Shown: piece after piece, positions 8,017 to 15,061 of the stretch
Layout: each line of letters starts with the position of its first letter
Position numbering within the stretch: the stretch's first letter is position 1
NCBI GenBank assembly: GCA_021300055.1
Contig: JAJTHU010000312.1
Coordinates: 1-18,885, forward strand
Reading direction: 5' to 3'
DNA length: 18,885 nucleotides
Source of the DNA: Nitrosomonadaceae bacterium
GTDB taxonomy: Bacteria > Pseudomonadota > Gammaproteobacteria > Burkholderiales > Usitatibacteraceae
Position numbers and translations under genes: made by a program
Notes under the pieces: model-generated
What the model saw: only the letters and a program-made list of their open reading frames with translations
Told to the model about the DNA's origin: nothing
Database searches by the model: none

Positions 8017-8131
8017 GCACAGAGCTGAGCGACACGGCGACACATAGGAGGCGTACACTCGGCGCTTCCAATGGTTGACCAGCCGTTCGAGTTCATCCTT
8101 AACCGGCTGATTCCACGCAAACGATTCGCGT

Positions 8132-9346
8132 ATGCGCCCCCCTCTTCAAATTCGTGTTGGTCTAGATGCGCTGCCGCGCTGGTCATCGCGGCGCGTGCTA
8201 ACTGTTGCGCTCGTTGCATCAATACTGGTGCATGCGCTCGGCTACGCGTGGCTACCGTTGGTCGAAATGTTCACGGTGCCGGCTGCTACACGCTTTAGCG
8301 CGACCCTAGCACCGATGCAGGCGCGGCCCACCAACACGGCCGTGACGCAGCCGAGCCCTGCACCAACGCCTCGCACCCGTTCAGCGCAATCGAGGACCCA
8401 ACCCACGCCCGAGCGCCCCGCACAGATCGCTTCAGAGGCCACGAGCGGCGAAGGCTCGGGCGTGCCCGTGCAGATGCCGAGTGCTATACAAGATGACTTG
8501 ATCACCTCGTCCAAGGTCGCCGTACAAGCGAACAAAGACGAAGCCATCGTAGCAACGCCTCGAGTCGAGGACCCCGCCCCCGCAATGAATACTGCGGTGA
8601 CCGCCGAGCCGCCCAGAGTCGTATCGCCGCTGCCCGCTTTTGCCGAACAAATTAGCATCGACTACAAATTGACCTCGCCGATCACTGATGGCTTTGCGAA
8701 TTTCCGTTGGACTCGCACTGGCGAGCAGTACGAAATCGAGTCGAGCGTGCAAGCAACCGGATTTCTGGTGTCAGCTTTCGCGGGCGTGATTCACCAGAAG
8801 AGCGCGGGCGAGGTCACCGAGGAAGGGCTACGTCCTCGTCAATTCTTTATCCGCCGCGGCGAAGGCGAGGCTGAGACGGCTGAGTTTTTGCACGCCAATA
8901 ACGCGCTAACCCTAAAGCGTCGCAACGAAGGACGCGTGGTGCCGCTCGCCAGAGGGCTGCAGGACATGCAAAGTTTCTTGTTTCAGCTTGCATACCTCGC
9001 ACCGCGACTGAGCAATAGTGACGAGCGCATCGACATGATGGTCACCAATGCGCGCAAGGTCTATCGCTACCAATTTCAGCGCGTTGGCGTCGAAACCCTG
9101 CAAACGCGGTTTGGTCCTGTGGAGACCATTCGACTCATCTCCGAGGCGGCGAACCCCGAAGACGCGTATGAGGTCTGGCTTGCACCCGCTTACCAGTACC
9201 TACCCGTGAAGTTGCGCTATTACCTCGGCCGCTTCCGGGTTGAGCAACTGGCCACTCGCATCGGAAGTTCTGGCGGCTCGGGTAGCCCAGGCAATCCCGG
9301 CAGCGCCGCCGCTGCCGCGCCTGCTGCGTCCAGCCCCCTACAGTAG
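8132..9346 (+). CDS. Membrane-anchored DUF3108 protein with TonB-like Pro-rich neck
   Basis: 404-residue protein in three parts. An Arg-rich cytoplasmic tip and one TM helix at about 22-44 come first. Next is a Pro/Thr/Ala-rich stretch at about 55-165 with repeated PTP/PAP-like elements, resembling the periplasm-spanning neck of TonB or TolA. The DUF3108 domain follows at about 170-370 (SIDYKLTSP at its start, QDMQSFLFQLAYLAP, EVWLAPAYQYLPVKLRY), then a Gly/Ser/Ala/Pro tail. This layout suggests an inner-membrane anchor that places the domain deep in the periplasm. Tandem pairs of DUF3108 proteins after purN are familiar in betaproteobacteria, as far as I recall. ATG 8132 starts just before the basic tip. 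Function is unknown; TonB-like energy transduction is not implied. Confidence 0.86.
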   Translation: MRPPLQIRVGLDALPRWSSRRVLTVALVASILVHALGYAWLPLVEMFTVPAATRFSATLAPMQARPTNTAVTQPSPAPTPRTRSAQSRTQPTPERPAQIASEATSGEGSGVPVQMPSAIQDDLITSSKVAVQANKDEAIVATPRVEDPAPAMNTAVTAEPPRVVSPLPAFAEQISIDYKLTSPITDGFANFRWTRTGEQYEIESSVQATGFLVSAFAGVIHQKSAGEVTEEGLRPRQFFIRRGEGEAETAEFLHANNALTLKRRNEGRVVPLARGLQDMQSFLFQLAYLAPRLSNSDERIDMMVTNARKVYRYQFQRVGVETLQTRFGPVETIRLISEAANPEDAYEVWLAPAYQYLPVKLRYYLGRFRVEQLATRIGSSGGSGSPGNPGSAAAAAPAASSPLQ

Positions 9347-9424
9347 GCTTGCGTCGTCGTTGCGGCCGTCTCCAGGTGCCGGGGGCGTCGTAGGCCGCAC
9401 GCTTCGCCAAGATTGGCTCGCCTC

Positions 9425-9453
9425 TTGGAAAGAACCCCTAAATCTGCGATAAT
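9425..9453 (+). promoter_or_regulatory. Sigma70-type promoter upstream of the RsmB-like gene
   Basis: TTGGAA (9425-9430), a 17-base spacer, then GATAAT (9448-9453) with an extended -10 TG at 9445-9446. This is the best sigma70 match on the + strand that I found. Initiation near 9460 would give a leader of about 315 bases before ATG 9775, which is unusually long, and would start within the first arm of the 9457-9474 hairpin. Confidence 0.55.
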
Positions 9454-9513
9454 TTTGCCCGCGCTCTCGCGGGCTTAACGGGCAGCAATGTGGTCAGTTA
9501 AGCGGGCACTAAT

Positions 9514-9543
9514 TGGGACGATTTCAACGCAGTGGGACGATTT
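9514..9543. repeat. 11-base direct repeat, 19-base period
   Basis: TGGGACGATTT occurs at 9514-9524 and again at 9533-9543, a centre spacing of 19 bases (close to two helical turns). It lies downstream of the 9425-9453 promoter. It could be a tandem protein-binding site or chance. Confidence 0.5.
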
Positions 9544-9774
9544 GTCGGCAGCCCTGCGTGAATCAGAGCATTTAGAGCCTTGGCAACGCCCGAGCGCACG
9601 TGGCAAGTAGCAAATGCGACCAACGACGGGCGATCCATCTGCGGGTGACAACGACGCGATGGATATTGCTTTGTCGGTTGTCCGCAGTCCGGTGTCGTCA
9701 GGCGATTTGCAGGCACTTTTGCATCCGCCAACCGGGCAACTCATAACAATCAAACCGCCCGGACAGACCCAAAC

Positions 9775-11037
9775 ATGCCGTTGACCCTCGCCCTGTACCA
9801 CGCCCTCTTTGACGCGCTCACGGTCATCTTGCCGTTGAACTCGCCTGCCGATGTGGCGCTTAAGCGCTACTTCAAAGAGCACCCGAAGCTTGGATTGCGC
9901 GATCGCGCATTCATTTCCGAGACCGTGTACACGGTTTTGCGTCATCGCCGCTTTATCGAGTATGTCGTCGCCGACGGTGCGCCACGTCGCATGGCCTTGG
10001 TCGCGCTCACGCGCTTCATGGGCATAAGTGTGCGCGACCTGCACACAGTATTGCGTGGCGGGGACGAGCAGTGGCTCGCGCAGCTCAAGGCACGCAAGCT
10101 CGACAATCTACCCATCGGCCTTGAAGCTGAACTGCCGGATTGGCTGATCGAGCGACTGCGCAAAAACGGCATGACGGACGCCAAGATCATCGACTTTGGT
10201 CAGACGATGATGAATCCCGCGCCGCTTGATTTGCGCGTCAATTCGTCCAAGGCGAAGCGCGACCAAGTACTCAAACAACTGCAGCAAGAAGGACTCAAGG
10301 CCAAACCGACCCCGCATTCGCCGATCGGGATTCGCCTTGAAGAAAAGCCTTCGCTGACCAAACACCCTGCGTTTGTCGAAGGCTTCATCGAGGTGCAGGA
10401 TGAGGGCTCGCAGATCCTCGGCTTGATCGTCGAGGCCAAACGCGGCGAGATGGTGGTCGATTTCTGCGCAGGTGCAGGCGGCAAGACCTTGCTGATGGCC
10501 GCACAGATGGCTTCAGCTGGACGCGTCTATGCGTTCGATGTTTCGGAAAAGCGCCTCACTAACCTTGCACCGCGATTGAAGCGCTCGGGGCTTTCCAACA
10601 TCACGCCGCAACTCATCACCAGCGAACGCGATACCAAGATCAAGCGGCTCGCCGGCAAGATCGACCGTGTGTTGGTCGATGCGCCTTGCACGGGATTCGG
10701 TACGCTCCGTCGTAACCCTGACCTCAAGTATCGCCAAACTGAAGCGGGTGTCGCTGAACTGAACGTGAAGCAAGCGTCGATCCTGAACGCAGCGTCGAAA
10801 CTTGTCGCGGTGGGTGGTCGCCTCGTGTATGCAACGTGTAGCGTCCTGCCAGAAGAGAATGAGCAGATCGTTGAGGCGTTCCTTGCCAAGCACAGCGAGT
10901 TCCAGCTCGTGCCGATCGCGCAAGTGCTAAAGCGGCTCAAGATCGACATCAAGCAAGCTGACGAGTATCTGCGTTTGAACCCCAAGCAACACAATACCGA
11001 CGGCTTCTTCGCGGCGGTACTCGAACGCACGGCATAA
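9775..11037 (+). CDS. RsmB/NOP-family rRNA cytosine-C5 methyltransferase
   Basis: 420-residue SAM-dependent RNA m5C methyltransferase; cytosolic. A helical, NusB-like N-terminal part (to about residue 110) precedes the catalytic domain. Visible motifs are VQDEGSQILG (207-216), SAM motif I DFCAGAGGKT (229-238), the acidic end of the next strand at FDVSEKR (254-260), motif IV DAPCTG with C305, and motif VI ATCS with C355. The two cysteines are the release and nucleophile residues of this family. The TLRRNPDLKYR segment follows motif IV as in RsmB/Fmu proteins. Many betaproteobacteria carry a true rsmB elsewhere with fmt, so I withhold the symbol; the modified base cannot be told from sequence. 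ATG 9775 is preceded by a long leader. Confidence 0.9.
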   Translation: MPLTLALYHALFDALTVILPLNSPADVALKRYFKEHPKLGLRDRAFISETVYTVLRHRRFIEYVVADGAPRRMALVALTRFMGISVRDLHTVLRGGDEQWLAQLKARKLDNLPIGLEAELPDWLIERLRKNGMTDAKIIDFGQTMMNPAPLDLRVNSSKAKRDQVLKQLQQEGLKAKPTPHSPIGIRLEEKPSLTKHPAFVEGFIEVQDEGSQILGLIVEAKRGEMVVDFCAGAGGKTLLMAAQMASAGRVYAFDVSEKRLTNLAPRLKRSGLSNITPQLITSERDTKIKRLAGKIDRVLVDAPCTGFGTLRRNPDLKYRQTEAGVAELNVKQASILNAASKLVAVGGRLVYATCSVLPEENEQIVEAFLAKHSEFQLVPIAQVLKRLKIDIKQADEYLRLNPKQHNTDGFFAAVLERTA

Positions 11038-11040
11038 CCA

Positions 11041-11107
11041 TCACGCCTGTTTGCGTGGCAGCTTTGTCGGCGCTCTCGCCAGACAAGCATGGTCACCGCA
11101 GGCGTGA
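11041..11107 (+). other. Structured intergenic element (nested stem-loop)
   Basis: Outer stem TCACGCCTG (11041-11049) pairs perfectly with CAGGCGTGA (11099-11107). Inside it, GCTTTGTCGGCG (11061-11072), loop CTCT, then CGCCAGACAAGC (11077-11088) form a second stem of about 11 pairs with two single-base bulges. The element begins three bases after the RsmB-like stop and ends 29 bases before the mscS ATG. There is no T-run, so a simple intrinsic terminator is unlikely. It may be a REP-like repeat, a processing or stability element, or a regulatory RNA structure. Confidence 0.6.
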
Positions 11108-11136
11108 CTTCCCTTCCTGATTGAGCGGCTTCGACC

Positions 11137-12432
11137 ATGCGAGGATTAGATCTCCAAGCACTACTTAGCACGCTGACATCAACCGCGGGCGCAGTGCAAA
11201 TCGCGGCCTTCATCTTCTGTGCAGGGCTAGCTTGGCTCATCTCCGGGGCGCTGAAGCGTCGGTTGCCTGGGCAACTTGAACCCGGCCTCGCCAAGATTGG
11301 CGCGGGTAGCGCACATCGCGTGTTCATGCCTGCCCTGTTGCTGGTGTTTGTGTGGCTCGCGCGCCTAGGTCTTTCCAAGGTACAGAACGTACACGTGCTT
11401 GACTTGGCGGTGCCGCTCATCTCGGCGTTCGCGGCCATTCGTCTGGCAGTTTATTTGTTGAGACACATGATTGCGCCTTCGGCATTGCTGAAGTCATCAG
11501 AGCGCATCATCGTATTGTTTGTGTGGACGATCATCGCGCTGCACCTCACCGGTTTGCTAGCAGACATCGCGAGCGCGTTAGAGCAGGTGGTGCTGCCGGT
11601 CGGGAGCAAAAAAGTCACACTGCTGCTGGTGATTGAAGCGTTGCTCTCGGTCATCGTCACCGTGTTCGTTGCGATGGGTTTGTCCGGCTTGATTGAATCG
11701 CGCGTCATGCGTGCGGAGACGCTGGATGCGAGTTCGCGCGTCGTCATCGGCAAGATCGTCCGCGCCGTGGCGCTGACGCTCGCGATATTGATCGCGCTGC
11801 CGCTCGCTGGAATCGACCTCACGCTGCTTTCAGTTTTCGGTGGAGCGCTGGGCGTTGGCCTCGGCTTTGGCTTACAGAAAATTGCCAGCAACTACATCTC
11901 TGGATTCATCATCCTGCTCGACCGCTCGATTAGCCTCGGCGATCTGGTCACCATCGACAAGCAAACGGGTGTTGTCGAAGCCATCAAGTCGCGCTATACC
12001 GTAGTACGGGCGCTCGACGGCACCGAGGCCATCGTGCCGAACGACACCATCATCACCAGCACGGTGACGAATCATTCCTACACGCACCCGAAAGTTGCGG
12101 TGAAAATCCCGTTGACCGTTAGCTACGACAGCTCGCTTGAGCGCGCCCGTCAAATACTGGTCGATGTATCGCTCGCGCATCCTCGGGTACTCCGCGACCC
12201 CGCGCCAACGGCGTTGGTAACGGCACTGGGGGACAACGGCATCGAACTCGAACTCGTCGTTTGGATCAACGACCCCGATTTGGGGCAAGGCGCACTCCGT
12301 TCCGATCTACTCGTGTGCGCTTGGCAGGCCTTTCAGCAAAACAATATCTCCATCCCATACCCACAACGCGAACTTCGGGTGCGAGCCAGCACCCCGGGCG
12401 AGCCCAAAGCGGGGATTCTGCCAACACAGTAA
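11137..12432 (+). CDS. MscS-family mechanosensitive ion channel
   Basis: 431-residue inner-membrane channel expected to open under membrane tension and release solutes during osmotic downshock. About five hydrophobic helices (roughly 17-36, 61-80, 88-110, 122-146 and 158-184) precede the conserved pore region. The pore helix is clear as a Gly/Ala-rich run (LSVFGGALGVGLGFGLQKIASNY), followed by the beta-domain signature (DRSISLGDLVTID, then VVEAIKSRYTVVRALDGTEAIVPND) and a soluble C-terminal domain. The number of extra helices places it nearer the larger MscS-like proteins than the 286-residue E. coli MscS. ATG 11137 is the natural start. The desaturase gene begins 27 bases after its stop on the same strand, and both concern the membrane. 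A TAAAAT at 12430-12435 over its stop could be a -10 for the next gene. Confidence 0.92.
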   Translation: MRGLDLQALLSTLTSTAGAVQIAAFIFCAGLAWLISGALKRRLPGQLEPGLAKIGAGSAHRVFMPALLLVFVWLARLGLSKVQNVHVLDLAVPLISAFAAIRLAVYLLRHMIAPSALLKSSERIIVLFVWTIIALHLTGLLADIASALEQVVLPVGSKKVTLLLVIEALLSVIVTVFVAMGLSGLIESRVMRAETLDASSRVVIGKIVRAVALTLAILIALPLAGIDLTLLSVFGGALGVGLGFGLQKIASNYISGFIILLDRSISLGDLVTIDKQTGVVEAIKSRYTVVRALDGTEAIVPNDTIITSTVTNHSYTHPKVAVKIPLTVSYDSSLERARQILVDVSLAHPRVLRDPAPTALVTALGDNGIELELVVWINDPDLGQGALRSDLLVCAWQAFQQNNISIPYPQRELRVRASTPGEPKAGILPTQ

Positions 12433-12459
12433 AATAGCCTCACTTAACCGGAGACTATT

Positions 12460-13656
12460 TTGGACATCGGAATCCTCAACGGCCTGATTGACCTTCCTTG
12501 GTGGGGGTATGTCGTTTTTGGCCTCGTGGTGACGCACATCACCATCGCTTCAGTCACGATCTTCTTGCACCGCGCCCAAGCCCACCGCGGTTTGGAGCTG
12601 CACGCCATCCCGTCGCATTTTTTCCGCTTTTGGCTGTGGTTGACCACGGGCATGGTCACCAAGGAGTGGGTAGCTATTCACCGCAAGCATCACGCCAAAT
12701 GCGAGACCGTCGATGATCCGCACTCACCGATGGTCTACGGCATCGGTACGGTGTTGTTGCAGGGTGCGGAGTTGTACCGCACAGAGTCGCGCAACGAGGA
12801 AACGCTCGAGAAATATAGCCACGGCGTCCCAGACGATTGGATCGAGCGTAACGTCTATTCGCGCTATTCGTGGCAAGGCGTTGGCCTGATGCTGGTCATC
12901 AACCTCGTGTTGTTCGGGCCAATTGGCGCGACGATCTGGGCCGCGCAAATGATGTGGATCCCGTTCCACGCGGCAGGCATCATCAATGGCCTCGGCCACT
13001 ATTGGGGCTACCGCCACTACACGGTCAGCGACACATCCACCAACCTTACCCCTATCGCGTTCTGGATTGGCGGCGAGGAACTGCACAACAATCACCACGC
13101 CTTCCCGACCTCCGCGCGCTTCTCGATGAAGTGGTACGAGTTTGATCTCGGCTGGTTGTATATCCGCGCCCTCGAGACCCTCGGTCTTGCCACTGTGAAG
13201 AAGGTCGCGCCACAAGCGCGTTTCGATTGGCAAAAGGTTGCGTGCGATGTTGAAACGCTTCAGGCCGTGATTTCGCACCGTTATGAAATTACCACCAAGT
13301 ACGCGCGCACTCTCAAGGCCACATGTAAACAGGAAATTGCTCGACTGCGAGCCGAAGGAGTCGTCTTTCACGGAATGCGCGGCCGTTCCGCGTGGCGTAG
13401 CTTCCGCTCTTGGATGCAGTCAGATCGCACCCAGCTTTCTGCGGAGCAGCAGGCCGCGTTGAACGAAGCGTTCGCGCGCAGCGAAAAGCTGAAAGCCGTC
13501 TATGCGTTCAAACAAGATTTGATGAAGACTTGGGAGCGCTCGACGCTTTCCAAGGAAGAATTGGTCGCGCGCCTTGAGGATTGGTGCCGCCGCGCTGAAG
13601 CTTCTGGCATCGATGCGTTGCAACAGTTTTCGCGTCGCGTCCGAGCCTACGCCTAG
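12460..13656 (+). CDS. Membrane fatty-acid desaturase (acyl-CoA/acyl-lipid type)
   Basis: 398-residue di-iron membrane enzyme that introduces a double bond into fatty acyl chains. All three histidine boxes are present: HRAQAH (H37, H42), HRKHH (H74, H77, H78) and HNNHH (H209, H212, H213). Several hydrophobic segments lie between them. After about residue 260 there is a charged, helical, non-membrane extension (rich in Arg, Glu and Lys) that is longer than in the shortest desaturases; its role is unknown. The start is TTG 12460, supported by GGAG at 12450-12453 with a six-base gap and by the lack of a suitable ATG. It is convergent with rpmG and separated from it by a strong bidirectional terminator. 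It likely adjusts membrane fluidity; substrate and position specificity cannot be read. Confidence 0.92.
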   Translation: MDIGILNGLIDLPWWGYVVFGLVVTHITIASVTIFLHRAQAHRGLELHAIPSHFFRFWLWLTTGMVTKEWVAIHRKHHAKCETVDDPHSPMVYGIGTVLLQGAELYRTESRNEETLEKYSHGVPDDWIERNVYSRYSWQGVGLMLVINLVLFGPIGATIWAAQMMWIPFHAAGIINGLGHYWGYRHYTVSDTSTNLTPIAFWIGGEELHNNHHAFPTSARFSMKWYEFDLGWLYIRALETLGLATVKKVAPQARFDWQKVACDVETLQAVISHRYEITTKYARTLKATCKQEIARLRAEGVVFHGMRGRSAWRSFRSWMQSDRTQLSAEQQAALNEAFARSEKLKAVYAFKQDLMKTWERSTLSKEELVARLEDWCRRAEASGIDALQQFSRRVRAYA

Positions 13657-13681
13657 TCTGCTAGAACCGATTCTCAGCACA

Positions 13682-13714
13682 AACAAAAAACCCGCCAAAG
13701 GCGGGTTTTTTGTT
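13682..13714. terminator. Bidirectional intrinsic terminator
   Basis: A perfect 15-bp inverted repeat: the arm 13682-13696 ends in CCCGCC, the loop is AAA (13697-13699), and the arm 13700-13714 begins with GGCGGG. A-rich and T-rich flanks give a U-run on both strands. It lies between the converging desaturase (+) and rpmG (-) genes and should end both transcripts. Confidence 0.93.
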
Positions 13715-13737
13715 TTTTGAACCTGAAGCAAGGAAGC

Positions 13738-13905
13738 TTACTTGAGCTTCGTTTCCTTGTAGGCAACGTGCTTGCGTGCCTTAGGATCGTACTTCATGAA
13801 CTCCAGCTTCTCAGGCGTCGTACGCTTGTTTTTGCTGGTCGTGTAGAAATGACCCGTGCCTGCGGTCGATTCCAGTTTGATCTTTTCGCGTCCACCTTTA
13901 GCCAT
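13738..13905 (-). CDS. rpmG: 50S ribosomal protein L33
   Basis: 55-residue large-subunit protein. It starts MAKGGREKIKLEST, contains the typical GHFYTTSKNKR centre, and ends YKETKLK, the same length as E. coli L33. The zinc-binding cysteines of the C+ form are absent, so this is the zinc-independent type. ATG 13905 is preceded by GGAGAG about six bases upstream, a good ribosome-binding site. It follows rpmB by 11 bases in the same transcript and ends just before the bidirectional terminator. The rpmB-rpmG order matches most proteobacteria. Confidence 0.97.
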   Translation of the reverse strand: MAKGGREKIKLESTAGTGHFYTTSKNKRTTPEKLEFMKYDPKARKHVAYKETKLK

Positions 13906-13916
13906 GGTCGCTCTCC

Positions 13917-14153
13917 TTAAACTTCGATGCCAGCAGCGCGGAGATCAGCAAGAACGGCGTCGATGCCCTTCTTGTCGATGGTGCGCAATCCAGCGTTGGT
14001 CAGGCGCAAACGCACCCAACGATTTTCCGATTCGACCCAAAAACGACGGTATTGTAGGTTAGGCAAAAACCGACGCTTGGTCTTGTTGTTGGCGTGAGAA
14101 ACATTGTTTCCCACCATGGGGGCTTTCCCCGTTACTTGGCAAACGCGTGCCAT
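13917..14153 (-). CDS. rpmB: 50S ribosomal protein L28
   Basis: 78-residue large-subunit protein, same length as E. coli L28. It begins MARVCQVTGKAPMVGNNVSHANNKTKRRF, the usual N-terminal signature, continues with LPNLQYRRFWVESE, and ends in the helical DKKGIDAVLADLRAAGIEV. Only one cysteine is present (C5), so it is the zinc-free form. AAGGA lies upstream of ATG 14153 with longer than ideal spacing. A strong promoter at 14286-14314 would give a leader of about 125 bases. It is co-transcribed with rpmG. Confidence 0.97.
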   Translation of the reverse strand: MARVCQVTGKAPMVGNNVSHANNKTKRRFLPNLQYRRFWVESENRWVRLRLTNAGLRTIDKKGIDAVLADLRAAGIEV

Positions 14154-14285
14154 GGCACACCATTCCTTTCAGCTTGCGGATCGAAACTACCGATTCCATT
14201 GATTTTGATGAACTGCAACGTCTTCGCTGGTTATCCGCTGTGCGCCAAATTGCTGGGCACCGACGTTTTCGACGCGAAGCCAGAA

Positions 14286-14314
14286 ATTATAGCTAAACCA
14301 AACACTTAGCGCAA
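14286..14314 (-). promoter_or_regulatory. Sigma70 promoter for rpmB-rpmG
   Basis: On the minus strand, TTGCGC (14309-14314) and a consensus TATAAT (14286-14291) are separated by exactly 17 bases. The -35 hexamer overlaps the last codons and stop of radC, so the ribosomal-protein genes can be transcribed independently of radC. Start is expected near 14279. Confidence 0.75.
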
Positions 14315-14983
14315 CATTCCCTGCTCAGCAAAGGACAGTGAAGCACCCGGTGCTACCACGAAGTGATCGAGCACTTGCACGTCTACCAGCGCCAGTGCGT
14401 CCGACAGGGTGCGCGTTAGGTTGCGGTCCGCTTGGCTTGGTGTGGCCTCTCCGGACGGATGATTGTGCGCAAAGATCACTGCCGCAGCGTTATGAGCGAG
14501 TGCTCGCTTTACGATTTCGCGAGGATAGACCGAGGTTTGCGAGAGGCTGCCGCGAAACAGCTCTTCGACCGCAATCACTCGGTGTTGGGTGTTCAAGAAC
14601 ACCGCTACGAAAACTTCGTGGGGGCGCTGCGCCAAACTCAGCCGTAGATAGTCGCGCACGGCACGCGGATTGGAGAGGGCATCGGTCACACGAAACTCCT
14701 CGGCAAGTGCACGGCGCGCGAGCTCCAAGACGGCCTGCAATTGCGCGAACTTGGCGACCCCCATTCCACGAATGCTCGTCAGTTCCGCGCAAGACGCATT
14801 GAACAAGCCGTTCAATCCACCGCTGGTCTGCAACAGTTCTCGCGCCAACTCAACAGCGTCTTTGCCGGCAACGCCGACGCGCAGAAAAATCGCGAGCAGT
14901 TCGGCGTCGAACAGCGCAGCGGGCCCCTGGGCAAGAAGACGCTCGCGCGGCCGCTCCGTGGTCGGCCACTTACTGATACTCAA
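14306..14983 (-). CDS. radC: RadC family protein (JAMM/MPN domain)
   Basis: 225-residue protein of the RadC family. An N-terminal helix-hairpin-helix-like region (about 1-100; LTSIRGMGVAKFAQLQAVLEL) precedes a JAMM/MPN+ metalloprotease-like domain. That domain contains E123 (PHEVFVAVFLNTQHRV), the metal-binding H173 and H175 in FAHNHPSG, and D186 in SQAD. Despite its name, the family has no proven role in DNA repair; the E. coli radC102 phenotype was traced to recG. The start is TTG 14983, supported by AAGGA at 14990-14994 with a six-base spacer; no useful ATG exists before residue 73. It is divergent from coaBC with a 78-base gap, and its 3' end carries the rpmB promoter. Confidence 0.93.
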   Translation of the reverse strand: MSISKWPTTERPRERLLAQGPAALFDAELLAIFLRVGVAGKDAVELARELLQTSGGLNGLFNASCAELTSIRGMGVAKFAQLQAVLELARRALAEEFRVTDALSNPRAVRDYLRLSLAQRPHEVFVAVFLNTQHRVIAVEELFRGSLSQTSVYPREIVKRALAHNAAAVIFAHNHPSGEATPSQADRNLTRTLSDALALVDVQVLDHFVVAPGASLSFAEQGMLR

Positions 14984-15009
14984 TGGATGTCCTTCCGAGA
15001 AATGACTGC

Positions 15010-15026
15010 CGGCATCGCTAATGCCG
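15010..15026. promoter_or_regulatory. 17-base dyad between radC and coaBC
   Basis: CGGCAT-CGCTA-ATGCCG is a perfect 6-bp inverted repeat around a 5-base spacer in the 78-base divergent gap. It would sit about 36-52 bases upstream of a coaBC start at 15062. It could be an operator serving both genes; no regulator is suggested by the sequence. Confidence 0.35.
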
Positions 15027-15049
15027 ACGGGCGCAAGACCTGCTGCTTG

Positions 15050-15055
15050 TAGAAT
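15050..15055 (+). promoter_or_regulatory. Candidate -10 element of coaBC (leaderless start)
   Basis: TAGAAT at 15050-15055 matches the -10 consensus at five of six positions. It lies six bases before ATG 15062, so initiation would fall at the start codon. No clear -35 hexamer and no Shine-Dalgarno are visible. Confidence 0.3.
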
Positions 15056-15061
15056 TCGTGC

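Larger units (their letters stand above)
9347..9774. other. 428-base intergenic region upstream of the RsmB-like gene
   Basis: No gene I can firmly support. It holds an inverted repeat TGCGGCC (9361-9367) / GGCCGCA (9393-9399); a promoter at 9425-9453; a perfect GCCCGCG-CTCT-CGCGGGC hairpin at 9457-9474; and an 11-base direct repeat at 9514-9543. There are also two small ORFs in one frame separated by a single TAG: 40 residues at 9488-9610 and 56 residues at 9614-9784, the latter overlapping the RsmB-like start by 10 bases. Neither peptide resembles a family I know. The long reverse-strand ORF over this stretch is antisense to the methyltransferase gene and looks spurious. Confidence 0.6.

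Noticed and set aside
8075..8103. TTGACC at 8075-8080 as a -35 for the second DUF3108 gene
   Set aside because: The hexamer 17 bases downstream (CTTAAC) is a poor -10 match.
9475..10044. Reverse-strand ORF of 189 codons across the intergenic region
   Set aside because: Overlaps the conserved N-terminus of the methyltransferase gene, and its translation has no domain-like features.
10527..11438. Reverse-strand ORF of 303 codons
   Set aside because: Antisense to the RsmB-like and mscS genes, Ser/Arg-rich and without recognisable motifs; a codon-bias shadow.
12724..13371. Reverse-strand ORF of 215 codons
   Set aside because: Fully antisense to the desaturase; the histidine-box protein on the + strand explains the region.
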